Program-made: the position numbers and the translations under genes
The notes under the pieces: model-generated
What the model was told of the DNA's origin: nothing
Database searches by the model: none
What the model saw: the letters and a program-made list of their open reading frames with translations, nothing else
Shown: piece after piece, positions 35,865 to 45,637 of the stretch
Numbering within the stretch: the stretch's first letter is position 1
How the letters are laid out: every line of letters starts with the position of its first letter
From: Desulfolucanica intricata
GTDB lineage: Bacteria > Bacillota > Desulfotomaculia > Desulfotomaculales > Desulfofarciminaceae
Assembly: GCF_001592105.1 (NCBI RefSeq)
Contig: NZ_BCWE01000018.1
Span: 1-64,000, forward strand
DNA: 64,000 nucleotides
Reading direction: 5' to 3'

Positions 35865-36704
35865 TTATGTATTTATATTAATTGTTCCCGAAAATACCTC
35901 CTCAGCCGGGCCGGTCATATAAACATGATTATCATCAGCCCATTCAATTAATAAATCCCCGCCGTTAAGGTGTACCGTAACCTTGCGATCAGTAAAACCG
36001 TTTAAAGCAGAAGCAACCACTGTGGCGCAGGCTCCGGTACCGCAAGCCATGGTTTCCCCTGCCCCACGCTCCCAAACCTTCATAGTTACTTCAGAACGAC
36101 TTAGAATCTCAACAAACTCGACATTAGTTTTCCGGGGAAAAACCGCGTGGGTTTCTATCTGCCGACCTATTTTGGACACCGGAAAACCATCCAACTTATC
36201 TACAAAAACTATAACATGAGGATTACCCATGGAAACAGCAGTTATCTTATAAGTTTCTTTGCCTACTTTAAGCGGTTCGGATATCACCCTCCCGGCGGAA
36301 CCTTGCATCGGAATTTCTGCTCTATCCAAAACAGGTTTCCCCATATTCACCCGAACATTTTTAACAATACCGCTTTCAATTATTAATTGAGGTACTATAA
36401 TTCCGGCCAGTGTCTCTACACGTATCTTTTCTTTTTGTATGAGTTGTTTTTCATAAGCATACTTAGCAACACAACGGATGGCATTACCGCACATTTCCGC
36501 TTCACTCCCATCTGAATTAAAAATTTGCATTCTTAATTCAGCCCGGCCGGATTTATGCAGCAGCACTAAACCATCCGCACCAACACCAAAATGGCGGTCG
36601 CAAACCCGCCGGGCCAGATTGACCGGATCGGCGGGCAGCTCTTCCACCATCGCATTAACCAAGACAAAATCATTTCCCAATCCATGCACTTTGACAAAAT
36701 GCAA
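35865..36704 (-). CDS. dapF: Diaminopimelate epimerase
   Basis: A 279-residue cofactor-free epimerase making meso-DAP. The two catalytic cysteines lie in EMCGNAIRC (about 73) and ACGTGACA (about 218). I prefer the second TTG (36704): it sits 9 nt after AGGAGG and gives [12 protein letters not shown], matching the family start; TTG at 36710 is only 4 nt away. First gene of the dapF-dapL-aminotransferase unit. Confidence 0.93.
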   Translation of the reverse strand: MHFVKVHGLGNDFVLVNAMVEELPADPVNLARRVCDRHFGVGADGLVLLHKSGRAELRMQIFNSDGSEAEMCGNAIRCVAKYAYEKQLIQKEKIRVETLAGIIVPQLIIESGIVKNVRVNMGKPVLDRAEIPMQGSAGRVISEPLKVGKETYKITAVSMGNPHVIVFVDKLDGFPVSKIGRQIETHAVFPRKTNVEFVEILSRSEVTMKVWERGAGETMACGTGACATVVASALNGFTDRKVTVHLNGGDLLIEWADDNHVYMTGPAEEVFSGTININT

Positions 36705-36763
36705 AGGCAAGATACCTCCTTATATTACCGCATATTATTATAATATTATAAAAATTGTCCTTT

Positions 36764-39505
36764 TCATACCTTAAGATACATAATTTTTTCCTTTGCACGA
36801 ACTTGAATATGTCTAAAAATAGTACCTATTACTGTTGGTGCAGCAGCTATTGTTAGAATTATTCCCCAGTGAACTCCGCTTAGAGCCGTAGTATGGAATA
36901 CCGGCTGAAGCATTGGGATATAGTTAACAGCCAACTGTAAAACCACTGATACAATAACGGCTGCCACTAAAAGTGGATTAGTAAAAATACCTACCTCTAA
37001 AATAGTATGATACTCTGAACGACAGGTAAACACAAAGAATAACTGCAAAAAAACCAGTGTGTTAAAAGCAATTGTTCGGGCCGTTGCTACATCCCACAGG
37101 TATAGGCCGATCACAAAAGAGATAACCGTTCCCAGTCCGATAACCAATCCACTGCCGGCAATACGCCAGACTAAACCGTGTGAAAAAACGCTTTCCTTGG
37201 GATCCCGTGGCTTGCGAAACATAATATCACGGTCAGCCGGGTCAATCCCGAGAGCCATAGCCGGGAGACCGTCAGTCACAAGGTTCATCCATAATATCTG
37301 GATTGGCAGTAAAGGCAGTGGTAATCCGGCCAATACAGCCACAAACATAGTTAGAACTTCACCCACATTACAAGATAACAGATATCGAATAAATTTTCTA
37401 ATGTTATCATAGATACCACGGCCTTCTTCAACAGCAGCTACAATAGTGGTAAAATTATCATCAGCCAAAACCATTGCCGAGGCCTCTTTAGTAACATCTG
37501 TTCCGGTTATCCCCATAGCAACACCGATATCGGCATCCTTCACAGCCGGAGCATCATTAACACCATCCCCGGTCATGGCCACAACATGACCAATTCGCTT
37601 CAAAGCTCTGACAATTCTAAGCTTATGATGAGGAGATACTCTGGCATAAACTGCGATTCGGTCTACCTCTTGTCTGAGGTCTTCATCGCTCATACGATCA
37701 AGATCTGCTCCGCTAAGTACTTTTTGACCCTTGGAAATTAACCCCAGTTCCCGTCCCACAGCCTGGGCTGTCAATTGATGGTCCCCGGTAATCATAACCG
37801 TTTTAATTCCGGCCCGCCTGCTTGCCCGGATAGCCTTAATCGCTGACGGTCTGGGGGGATCTATCATACCGGCTAAACCCAGGAACACTAATTCTTGCTC
37901 AACATTTTTCTCATTTAAATTTTTAATTCCTACAGGTAACTTTCGGTAAGCCAAAGCTAAAACACGTAAGGCCTGTCCTGCTAAATGGGAATTATATTTT
38001 AATATCTCTTGTCTGAGCAAATTATTAATCGGTATTATCCGCCCGTCTTTATACACATGAGTACAAAGATTCAGGACAATATCAGGTGCCCCCTTAACAT
38101 AAGCAGTCTTTGTTCCGCCAGGTTCTTGATATACAACTGTCATTCTTTTTCGATCTGAATCAAAAGTAAATTCTGCTATTCTCTTTTCATCTAATTCTAT
38201 CTTTTCCCGCCAAATTCCTCCTTTAGCTGACATAGCCAATAAGGCACCTTCAGTAGGATCGCCATTTATTTTCCATTCGTGAGTCTTTTTGCCGCCTGCA
38301 ATCCCCCGAAATAATCCGCCAATAGGAATATCTCCTTTAACCAAACCGGCATTATTACACAGGGCTGCCGTTTTGAGCAGCAGTTGCAGATCTTTCTTAT
38401 GATAATCACCCTCAAAATCACCCTTTGGATCATATCCTTCACCGGTTACATCTAATAGTTTCCCTCCACACATAACTTTACGAACTGTCATCTCATTCTG
38501 AGTTAAAGTCCCGGTCTTGTCCGAACAAATAACTGTAGCACAACCCAGGGTCTCTACAGCCTGCAACTTGCGAATAATAGCATTTCGTTTAATCATCCGC
38601 TGAACCCCGATAGCCAGAGCAACTGTAACAATCGCCGGTAAACCCTCCGGAATAGCTGCTACAGCAAGACTTACACCAGCCAAAAACATTTGGTATAAAG
38701 GCTCCCCACGCATCACACCTAATACAACAACCAGGGCACAAATAACCAGACAAAAAGCAACCAGGCCTTTACCCAGCTGACCGAGACGGCGCTGTAAGGG
38801 AGTCTCTTCCTGTTCTACTTCCTGAATCATCCCCGCAATATGACCCATCTCGGTAGCCATACCGGTAGCCACTACCAGGCCTTTTCCACGACCTCTGGTT
38901 ACCACGGTACCCTGGTAAGCCATATTCTTCATGTCTCCAAGACCAATACCTTCGGGCAGTATGCCCGAATGCTTCTTAACTGGTACTGATTCCCCGGTTA
39001 AAGTGGATTCCTCAAGCTCCAAATTATTAGTTTCTAAGAGTCTTAAATCAGCCGGAACCCGATCCCCGCTTTCCAGCAAAACAATATCCCCCGGCACTAC
39101 CTCTACTGCCGGAATTTTCTTTTCCCGGCCATTCCGCAGCACCTTGGCTTCCGGTGCAGTTAGCTGCTTTAAAGCATCCATGGACTTCTCAGCCCGAAAT
39201 TCTTGAACAAAACCCAATACAGCATTAACCAGTACAATAATCATAATAGTTACGGCATCCGCCCATTCCCCCAGAAATCCGGAAATAACGGTTGCTGCCA
39301 GGAGAATAAGTACCATAAAATCTTTGAATTGCTGAAGAAACATTTGCCACAACGGTACCTTTGGGGGCTTGGCCAACTCATTTGGCCCAAATCTCCCCAG
39401 CCTGTCTCTAGCATCCCTCTCGTCCAGGCCTTTTTTGTAATTGGTTTTAAACTTCTCTACCAATTCAATTTCATTTACCGTATGCCACCGCCCAGACACA
39501 TCCAC
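36764..39505 (-). CDS. P-type cation ATPase, SERCA-like (Ca2+)
   Basis: A 913-residue P2A-type ATPase. The N-terminal cation-ATPase region is followed by TGES, the phosphorylation site DKTGTLTQNE (about 330), KGAPD, TGD and GDGVNDAPA, with about ten membrane helices. An IPEG (PEGLP) motif in helix 4 and an NLVTD helix 6 fit calcium transport. It likely exports Ca2+ or another divalent cation at the cell membrane. The start is GTG, either 39505 or, with better Shine-Dalgarno spacing, 39499. It is divergent from rqcH. Confidence 0.9.
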   Translation of the reverse strand: MDVSGRWHTVNEIELVEKFKTNYKKGLDERDARDRLGRFGPNELAKPPKVPLWQMFLQQFKDFMVLILLAATVISGFLGEWADAVTIMIIVLVNAVLGFVQEFRAEKSMDALKQLTAPEAKVLRNGREKKIPAVEVVPGDIVLLESGDRVPADLRLLETNNLELEESTLTGESVPVKKHSGILPEGIGLGDMKNMAYQGTVVTRGRGKGLVVATGMATEMGHIAGMIQEVEQEETPLQRRLGQLGKGLVAFCLVICALVVVLGVMRGEPLYQMFLAGVSLAVAAIPEGLPAIVTVALAIGVQRMIKRNAIIRKLQAVETLGCATVICSDKTGTLTQNEMTVRKVMCGGKLLDVTGEGYDPKGDFEGDYHKKDLQLLLKTAALCNNAGLVKGDIPIGGLFRGIAGGKKTHEWKINGDPTEGALLAMSAKGGIWREKIELDEKRIAEFTFDSDRKRMTVVYQEPGGTKTAYVKGAPDIVLNLCTHVYKDGRIIPINNLLRQEILKYNSHLAGQALRVLALAYRKLPVGIKNLNEKNVEQELVFLGLAGMIDPPRPSAIKAIRASRRAGIKTVMITGDHQLTAQAVGRELGLISKGQKVLSGADLDRMSDEDLRQEVDRIAVYARVSPHHKLRIVRALKRIGHVVAMTGDGVNDAPAVKDADIGVAMGITGTDVTKEASAMVLADDNFTTIVAAVEEGRGIYDNIRKFIRYLLSCNVGEVLTMFVAVLAGLPLPLLPIQILWMNLVTDGLPAMALGIDPADRDIMFRKPRDPKESVFSHGLVWRIAGSGLVIGLGTVISFVIGLYLWDVATARTIAFNTLVFLQLFFVFTCRSEYHTILEVGIFTNPLLVAAVIVSVVLQLAVNYIPMLQPVFHTTALSGVHWGIILTIAAAPTVIGTIFRHIQVRAKEKIMYLKV

Positions 39506-39591
39506 TCACCCCTTAATTATTTTGGTTACATCTTCCATAAATTCTTATGCCGTGGGGGTGGAAATAATAACCATAAATTACTCTTTCTCAA

Positions 39592-39621
39592 TTGACCTGC
39601 CAAATATGGCAATGCTATACT
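39592..39621 (+). promoter_or_regulatory. rqcH promoter with a palindromic spacer
   Basis: TTGACC (39592-39597) and TATACT (39616-39621) are 18 nt apart. The spacer holds the inverted repeat TGCCA-AATA-TGGCA (39598-39611), placed where a repressor would block RNA polymerase. Confidence 0.6.
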
Positions 39622-39658
39622 GATAGCGTGCTACATAGAGAAGGTGAGGGGAAAAATT

Positions 39659-41437
39659 ATGCCCTTTGACGGATTAGTCCTGTCTGCTGTTCGGCAAGAA
39701 TTAAACGATAAATTAATAGGTGGCCGTATTGATCGAATTCACCAACCTACCAAAGATGAACTCATACTAAATATTCATCACCCGGGAGGGAGACAGCGTC
39801 TGCTGCTATCCGCCCATGCCTTTAAAGCACGGGTGCATACTACAACTGAATCCAAAGAGAATCCTCCCAGCCCACCGTTATTTTGTATGGTACTGCGCAA
39901 ACACCTGGAAGGTGGCCGTATTTGTGGCTTTCATCAGCCCGGCTTGGACAGAGTCTTAAGGATCGAAGTGGAAGCCCGTGATGAATTGGGACAAACGGTA
40001 AAAAAGTTATTGATATGTGAAATTATGGGTAAGCACAGTAATATTATCCTGGTAAATGAAGCTTCCAACACAATTATTGACGGAATAAAACGTTACTCCC
40101 ATACTGTCAGCCGCCACCGTGAAGTTTTACCTAAGAGGATATATTTACCCCCGCCGGAACAGGGAAAACAAAATCCACTTGTTTTAACTGAAGAAACCTT
40201 CAGGGAATGCCTGCTTTCAGGTTCCTTGGAAGCAAGGGTGGCTAACATTATACAAAAATTTTTTGACGGTCTTAGTCCATTAATTTGCCGCGAAATAGTC
40301 TATCGTTCCGGATTACCCGATAATTTAATTTTGGACCATTGTGGAGATCACGAACTGAGAATGCTGTGGCAGGCTCTGCAATCAATTATTGTCCCTGCCC
40401 GTGATAAAAAATTTAAACCTACTGCGCTGTTTGACCGTTACGGAAAACCGGTGGATTTTGCAGCCTTCGATATTTTACATTTGGAGGGTTTTTCAAAAGA
40501 AACCGGAGAAATGTGTTCGGTTCTTGATTGCTATTATTCTGCTGTACACAAGTTTGATCAGATTAACAGCCAAAAACAAAGTTTATATCAAGTTATAAGA
40601 AAAGAGATTAGTCGAGTACAGAAAAAACTTTCCTTACACCGGCAAAGTTTACAGGATGCCAATGAAGCCGAGCAGTATAGGATTTATGGAGAACTGCTTA
40701 CGGCTAATTTATACCGGCTGTCCAAAGGAGAAACAGAAGTATATTTGGAAAACTTCTACGATCCACAGGGAGCAAAACTATCCGTTCCTCTGGACCCACA
40801 GCTTACACCGGTAGAAAACTCTCAGCAATATTTTAAAAAATATTTAAAAGCTAAAAATACCATAACAAATGCCGAAGAGCAGCTCCAAAAAGCACAGGCT
40901 GATTTAAACTACCTGGAGAGTGTGGCTACTTCGGTGGACCAGGCTATTACAGTTTCCGAACTGGTTGAAATAAGGCAAGAAATGATTGAGCAAAGTTACA
41001 TTAGTGATATCAAAAATCAAATTAAACTCAATAAGAATAAAAAAGAGCAGGAAAAACCCCGCCCCATGTCCTTTAACTCAACCGATGGTTATATTATTCT
41101 GGTGGGTAAAAATAACAAGCAAAATGATTATCTGACAACAAAAATAGCTAACGATGAGGATATCTGGCTGCACACCAAGGATATTCCCGGTTCCCATGTA
41201 ATTATCCGATCGGGCGGAAACAAAGTGCCGGAAAATACTTTACTGGAGGCTGCTTCCCTGGCCGGTTATTTCAGCAAAGCCCGTGATTCTTCCAAAGTTC
41301 CGGTTGATTATACTTATAAGAAATATGTACATAAACCTAAAGGTGCTAAACCTGGTTATGTAATTTATGAAAACCAAAAAACCTTATACGTTGACCCCGG
41401 TGAGGACATATTGGAGAAATTGGCTCTTAATGATTAA
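39659..41437 (+). CDS. rqcH: Rqc2/RqcH (NFACT) ribosome-quality-control factor
   Basis: A 592-residue NFACT protein (older name: fibronectin-binding FbpA/YloA). It binds stalled 50S subunits and adds C-terminal alanine tails with tRNA-Ala. NFACT-N (1-180) begins MPFDGLVLSAVRQEL, a long coiled coil spans about 285-440, and NFACT-R near 465-565 includes DIWLHTKDIPGSHVII. ATG at 39659 follows GAGGGG. It is a single plus-strand gene between minus-strand operons. Confidence 0.93.
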   Translation: MPFDGLVLSAVRQELNDKLIGGRIDRIHQPTKDELILNIHHPGGRQRLLLSAHAFKARVHTTTESKENPPSPPLFCMVLRKHLEGGRICGFHQPGLDRVLRIEVEARDELGQTVKKLLICEIMGKHSNIILVNEASNTIIDGIKRYSHTVSRHREVLPKRIYLPPPEQGKQNPLVLTEETFRECLLSGSLEARVANIIQKFFDGLSPLICREIVYRSGLPDNLILDHCGDHELRMLWQALQSIIVPARDKKFKPTALFDRYGKPVDFAAFDILHLEGFSKETGEMCSVLDCYYSAVHKFDQINSQKQSLYQVIRKEISRVQKKLSLHRQSLQDANEAEQYRIYGELLTANLYRLSKGETEVYLENFYDPQGAKLSVPLDPQLTPVENSQQYFKKYLKAKNTITNAEEQLQKAQADLNYLESVATSVDQAITVSELVEIRQEMIEQSYISDIKNQIKLNKNKKEQEKPRPMSFNSTDGYIILVGKNNKQNDYLTTKIANDEDIWLHTKDIPGSHVIIRSGGNKVPENTLLEAASLAGYFSKARDSSKVPVDYTYKKYVHKPKGAKPGYVIYENQKTLYVDPGEDILEKLALND

Positions 41438-41447
41438 TAAAAAAATA

Positions 41448-41480
41448 ATACCCCTTGGATTTTAAATTACAAGAGGGTAT
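41448..41480. terminator. Terminator after rqcH, usable from both strands
   Basis: ATACCCCTTG (41448-41457) pairs with CAAGAGGGTAT (41470-41480) with one bulge. It is flanked by an A-rich stretch on the left and a TTTTCTTTATTTTTTT stretch about 10 nt to the right, so it can stop rqcH and also transcripts from mqnD. Confidence 0.7.
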
Positions 41481-41629
41481 CATTCGTAGAGTTTTCTTTA
41501 TTTTTTTCTTAGAATACTGTTTTGATAACTACACCCACTCCCAGACCTGTACCAAGAACTATTAATTCAATTATTGGTGTAAAAAGAAACATAATTGCCG
41601 AAGTCGTTGACGTAAAGTAGGTTTTTATT

Positions 41630-42472
41630 TTATATGCGCAGCGCTTCATAATCTACTTCTGGGAGCAGTCCTTCTTGCGAGGCCCGGCTGAGCAGAGCGG
41701 TTACCGCCCGATAGCCTGTCTCGCCTAAATTTAGGGAAAACTCGTTTACGTAAAGTTCGATGTGTGCTTTTACCACTTCAGGGGACAGTTCTTTAGCGTG
41801 GCTTAATACGTACTCCTGCGATAACTCGGGATAAGCCCAGGCGAATTTGATCGATTCTCGAATCCATCCGGTGATAGCATTGAGATCCAGTGAGCGTCGG
41901 GCAATAATCGCTCCCAGCGGAATTGGTAAGTTATTATCTTCCTCCCACCAACTGCCTAAGTCGGCCAAGAGAGCTAAGCCATATGAGGGATAGGTAAAGC
42001 GTGCCTCATGGATCACCAGCCCCGCATCAACAATACCATCGCGGACTGCCGGCATAATCTCGTGAAACGGTAAAATCACAATCTGGCCTATCCCCCCCGG
42101 CACATGCCGGGCTGCCCACAGACGGAACAGTAAATAGGCTGTTGATCGCTCGCTGGGTACAGCCACCCGTCGACCGGCCAGCACCGCCGGGCCGCCGTTA
42201 CCGCCTGCACTGTTTGACGTCAATACCAGCGGCCCGCATCCCCTTCCCAATGCACCCCCACATGGCAGCAGTGCGTACTCGGACAACACCCACGGCAGTG
42301 CGGCATACGAAATCTTGACAACCTCCGGCCCGTTTAAGCCGGCTGCCAAACTGTTCGTAATATCAATATCTGCATAAGTTACATCAAGCATAGGTGCACC
42401 GGGTATTAATCCGTGTACCCAGGCATGAAAAATAAAAGTGTCATTGGGACAAGGAGAAAAGGCAATTTTCAT
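41630..42472 (-). CDS. mqnD: 1,4-dihydroxy-6-naphthoate synthase MqnD
   Basis: A 280-residue enzyme of the futalosine menaquinone pathway, converting cyclic dehypoxanthine futalosine to 1,4-dihydroxy-6-naphthoate. It starts MKIAFSPCPNDTFIFHAWV, the family signature, and keeps the periplasmic-binding-protein-like fold with RVAVPSERSTAY. ATG 42472 overlaps the mqnB stop (ATGA) and has GGAGGTG upstream; a longer reading from 42538 lies inside mqnB. GC content is visibly higher than in the pyr genes beside it (about 60% in sampled stretches). Confidence 0.92.
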   Translation of the reverse strand: MKIAFSPCPNDTFIFHAWVHGLIPGAPMLDVTYADIDITNSLAAGLNGPEVVKISYAALPWVLSEYALLPCGGALGRGCGPLVLTSNSAGGNGGPAVLAGRRVAVPSERSTAYLLFRLWAARHVPGGIGQIVILPFHEIMPAVRDGIVDAGLVIHEARFTYPSYGLALLADLGSWWEEDNNLPIPLGAIIARRSLDLNAITGWIRESIKFAWAYPELSQEYVLSHAKELSPEVVKAHIELYVNEFSLNLGETGYRAVTALLSRASQEGLLPEVDYEALRI

Positions 42473-43134
42473 ACTAACACCTCCGATAGTACTGAGCTGG
42501 CTGCTTCCAGAACAGCCAGGGCCTCTTTTATACGCCAAGCAGCCCGGTCACGTGGACCGACCAAGTTTGAAATGGCACGCAGTTCCAAAATTGGTATACC
42601 ACGATTCTGCGCGGCAAAAGCTACACCATACCCCTCCATTCCTTCAGCGGAGGCCCCCGGTATCCTTGCGGCCAGTTCTGCGGCACTCTCAGCTGTACCC
42701 GTCACCGTCGATACAGTAAGCACAGGACCGGTATTTACCGGCAGTTTAGCCGCGAGCAGTGCCTCAGTGACATAGTTCACCAGGCTCGCGTCAACCGGGA
42801 TACGGTTGCTGCCAAGGTCCAACTCTTCCAAGCTGCTGAAACCTTCAGGAGTCTCCACTCCCAGGTCGGCAGCAACGATCTCATTCGCCACCACAAGGGA
42901 ACCAACCTCAGCTCTACCGAAAAAACCCCCACCGATACCTGCACAAACGACCAGGCTATAATCGGACGCTTCCAATACCTTTGCCGTATTAACCGCAGCC
43001 GAAACCTGACCTACACCCGCTGCCAAGACGTCATACCTTCTATCGCTATGCAGCCCACGCAGCACCGCTTCCCGCTCTGCTGATACAGCAGTTACCACGA
43101 GGACACGCTTTCCTGATTCACAGATTCTTACCAT
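42469..43134 (-). CDS. mqnB: Futalosine hydrolase MqnB
   Basis: A 221-residue nucleosidase of the MTA/SAH nucleosidase fold that removes hypoxanthine (or adenine) from futalosine. It shows VCAGIGGGFFGRAEVGSLVVAN-like core residues (about 61-82), DLGVETPEGF and MEGYGVAFAA, the nucleoside-binding Glu region. It begins 3 nt after pyrE with a weak ribosome site and shares the high GC of mqnD, so the two probably arrived together and ride on the pyr transcript. Confidence 0.88.
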   Translation of the reverse strand: MVRICESGKRVLVVTAVSAEREAVLRGLHSDRRYDVLAAGVGQVSAAVNTAKVLEASDYSLVVCAGIGGGFFGRAEVGSLVVANEIVAADLGVETPEGFSSLEELDLGSNRIPVDASLVNYVTEALLAAKLPVNTGPVLTVSTVTGTAESAAELAARIPGASAEGMEGYGVAFAAQNRGIPILELRAISNLVGPRDRAAWRIKEALAVLEAASSVLSEVLV

Positions 43135-43137
43135 AGA

Positions 43138-43713
43138 TTAAATTTTCCTGCTACCGGGCTTAACAACGGGTATCCCTTCCTTACACAGAGGGCACTCTTC
43201 GGGGTTATAGGAAACTACTGAAGTAACCAGAAGTGCCTCGGTAGGAACACCCAAATCCACCTGCCCGTTACTGCGGTCTACTAATACACCGGCCCCTACT
43301 ACTTCCGCTCCGGCATTACGTATTAAGTCAATTACTTCCTTAACAGAACCGCCGGTAGTGATAACATCTTCAACTACCAACACCTTTTCCCCCGGCCGGA
43401 CATTAAAACCCCTGCGCAAGATCATGGAACCGTTTTCCCGCTCGGTAAAAAGACTGCGGGCACCCAAAATTCGAGCCATTTCATAGGAAACTGTAATACC
43501 GCCCACGGCCGGGCCGACAACCGTTTCAATGCCGAGATCCTTAAAGCGGCCGGCTAATTCTTTACACAATGTTTCACAGTGCCGGGGATATTGAAGAACC
43601 TGGGCACATTGAAAATACTGGTTGCTGTGCCTGCCGGAGGTAAGCAGGAAATGTCCCGTCAACATAGCCTTTGTATCGGAAAAAATTTTAATTATATCAT
43701 CTTTATTAAGCAT
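43138..43713 (-). CDS. pyrE: Orotate phosphoribosyltransferase
   Basis: A 191-residue enzyme joining orotate to PRPP. The PRPP motif is VLVVEDVITTGGSV (about 109-122), with the TSGRHSNQYFQ N-terminal loop. A C-terminal CPLCKEGIPVVKPGS tail is typical of the longer Firmicute/archaeal type. ATG follows GAGGTG. It is separated from pyrF by a 45-codon ORF and a hairpin. Confidence 0.95.
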   Translation of the reverse strand: MLNKDDIIKIFSDTKAMLTGHFLLTSGRHSNQYFQCAQVLQYPRHCETLCKELAGRFKDLGIETVVGPAVGGITVSYEMARILGARSLFTERENGSMILRRGFNVRPGEKVLVVEDVITTGGSVKEVIDLIRNAGAEVVGAGVLVDRSNGQVDLGVPTEALLVTSVVSYNPEECPLCKEGIPVVKPGSRKI

Positions 43714-43742
43714 TTAATCACCTCACGTATAATTTTTAAGAG

Positions 43743-43774
43743 AAAAGCCAACCAGAGAAGACAGGCTGACTTTT
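43743..43774 (-). terminator. Possible attenuator hairpin before pyrE
   Basis: On the minus strand AAAAGTCAGCC and GGTTGGCTTTT pair over about 11 bp with two wobbles, followed by CTCTT. A weak terminator or processing site between the small ORF and pyrE. Confidence 0.4.
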
Positions 43775-43787
43775 CCCGTTCCATTCA

Positions 43788-43925
43788 TTAACCGTTTTTC
43801 GGTTCATCTACTGTACAATTGTGCACCGGCTCAACATACACTTCTTTAGGTACCATTCTGTAAGGCTTAGGCTTCAATTCGGGAAAACCTTGGGCGGGCT
43901 TGGACTTTTGTTGTTTCTTAGCCAC
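43788..43925 (-). CDS. 45-residue basic/proline-rich small protein, unknown
   Basis: A short ORF with GTG start 6 nt after AGGAGGG, one of the best ribosome sites in the operon. The peptide opens MAKKQQKSKPAQG, is rich in Lys and Pro, and has a single Cys near the end. I do not recognise it. It lies between pyrF and pyrE in the same direction, so it would be made with the pyrimidine enzymes. Confidence 0.55.
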   Translation of the reverse strand: MAKKQQKSKPAQGFPELKPKPYRMVPKEVYVEPVHNCTVDEPKNG

Positions 43926-43988
43926 AGCCGTCCCTCCTTTTATAGTAGTCAATCTTAGTCTCTCCCAAAGGCTAAAAGCTATAATTTT

Positions 43989-44708
43989 TTAAACCATACT
44001 TATTTCGTTGACAATATATTTAGCTGCTTCTACAGGATCAAGACTACCGGTTATCGGCCGCCCGACTACTATATAGGTTGCTCCTGCAGCAACAGCTTCC
44101 TTCGGGGTCATTACTCTTTTTTGATCATGGATATCCCCACCTACAGGACGAATTCCCGGGGTAATAATGACAAATTCCCGTCCGCAAGCCTGACGAATAG
44201 CACTAATTTCCCAGGGCGAGGCTACTACACCGTCCAGTCCGGCATCTTGGGCCAGGCGGGCCCAGGCCACTACCCTTTCTTGAATCTCGCCGGTAAACCC
44301 AATCTCCTTATTAAACGCTACCTGGCTAATACTGGTCAGTACAGTAACTGCTATCACCAGCGGCTTGGGAATATCTTTATCCGAAGCTTCTTCCCGTACC
44401 GCCAGAGCTGCCGCCCGCATCATCTCACTGCCTCCGGCGGCATGAACATTTAGGATATTCGCACCGTGGGCAGTCAATACTCTGCTGGCCTGAGCCACTG
44501 TATTAGGTATATCATGCAGTTTCAAATCAATAAATAGGTCCGTACCAAACTCTTTTAACTTATAAATAATTTCCGGTCCTACGCTGTTATAAAGCTGCAT
44601 ACCTACTTTAAACGCTCCAACATGAGGAGCCAGAATTTCCACCAGCTGTTTAGCTTTTTCCAAACTATCCACGTCCAAAGCAACAATTAAGCGCTCTTGA
44701 GGCCTCAA
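43989..44708 (-). CDS. pyrF: Orotidine 5'-phosphate decarboxylase
   Basis: A 239-residue decarboxylase, last step to UMP. The catalytic DLKLHDIPNT (about 61-70) holds the Lys-Asp network, and the phosphate loop TPGIRPVGGDIHDQKR is near 184-199. TTG start after GGGGGG. It lies 11 nt after pyrD. Confidence 0.95.
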   Translation of the reverse strand: MRPQERLIVALDVDSLEKAKQLVEILAPHVGAFKVGMQLYNSVGPEIIYKLKEFGTDLFIDLKLHDIPNTVAQASRVLTAHGANILNVHAAGGSEMMRAAALAVREEASDKDIPKPLVIAVTVLTSISQVAFNKEIGFTGEIQERVVAWARLAQDAGLDGVVASPWEISAIRQACGREFVIITPGIRPVGGDIHDQKRVMTPKEAVAAGATYIVVGRPITGSLDPVEAAKYIVNEISMV

Positions 44709-44719
44709 ATTTATCCCCC

Positions 44720-45637
44720 CTACCGTCTATGTGCTGCTCCCACTATTTCTTTAATGTCATTATAACCGTACTGTATTAAATAATCTTCAATACCGTCCAA
44801 CACCTCCATAGTAGCCCGGGGGTTAATAAAGTTAGCTGTACCTACCGCTACAGCACTGGCACCGGCAAGAATAAATTCCAAAGCGTCCTCTGCTGTAACA
44901 ATTCCCCCCATACCAATAATGGGCAGCTCCACTTCCTTATAAACCTGCCAAACCGCTCGTACTGCCACAGGACGGACAGCAGGGCCGGATAACCCCCCCA
45001 TAACGTTACCCAAAACCGGGCGGCATCTTTTAACATCTATGGCCATTCCCAACAGTGTGTTAATTAAAGACAAAGCATCCGCACCGGCTTCAGCAGATTT
45101 TTCAGCCACTTTGACGATACTGGTAACATTAGGAGATAGTTTAACAATTGTGGGCAGGTTAGTGCTGCCCTTTACAGCCCTCACTACCTCGGCTGCGGAT
45201 TCCGGATCACTGCCAAACTGCAGTCCTCCTTTTTTAACATTTGGACAGGAAATATTAACCTCCAGCCCGGCCACTCCTTCAACCTGCTCCAACTTCGCAG
45301 CCAGTTTCGCGTAATCCGCCACGGTATCTCCGGAAATATTTACAATTACCGGCAGATCAAAATTACTCAGGTAAGGTAAAGCTTTCTCAATGAAGTAATC
45401 CACCCCCGGGTTTTGCAGACCGATGGCATTAAGTATACCCGCCGGTGTCTCCACAATCCTTGGCGTAGGATTACCTTGACGAGGTTTAAGGGTAGTACCC
45501 TTGACCACTATAGCACCCAGCCGGTTTAAATCTATGTAGGAGGCATATTCCGGGCCGAAGCCAAAAGTTCCCGAGGCGGTTGTCACCGGGTTTTTCATAT
45601 TTATTCCACCAATATTTACAGCCAGCTTAGGCTTCAT
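44720..45637 (-). CDS. pyrD: Dihydroorotate dehydrogenase B, catalytic subunit
   Basis: A 305-residue class 1B FMN enzyme that works with PyrK and NAD+. [11 protein letters not shown] holds the class 1 catalytic Cys, followed by the FMN-binding [12 protein letters not shown] 45637 lies behind AGGAGGTGG and overlaps pyrK by 11 nt; a longer reading from 45757 lies inside pyrK. Upstream pyrK confirms the NAD-linked type. Confidence 0.95.
   Translation of the reverse strand: MKPKLAVNIGGINMKNPVTTASGTFGFGPEYASYIDLNRLGAIVVKGTTLKPRQGNPTPRIVETPAGILNAIGLQNPGVDYFIEKALPYLSNFDLPVIVNISGDTVADYAKLAAKLEQVEGVAGLEVNISCPNVKKGGLQFGSDPESAAEVVRAVKGSTNLPTIVKLSPNVTSIVKVAEKSAEAGADALSLINTLLGMAIDVKRCRPVLGNVMGGLSGPAVRPVAVRAVWQVYKEVELPIIGMGGIVTAEDALEFILAGASAVAVGTANFINPRATMEVLDGIEDYLIQYGYNDIKEIVGAAHRR

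Noticed and set aside
42413-42775. Plus-strand ORFs antisense to mqnB/mqnD
   Set aside because: Long open antisense frames are expected in GC-rich coding DNA; the minus-strand proteins match known families over their full length.
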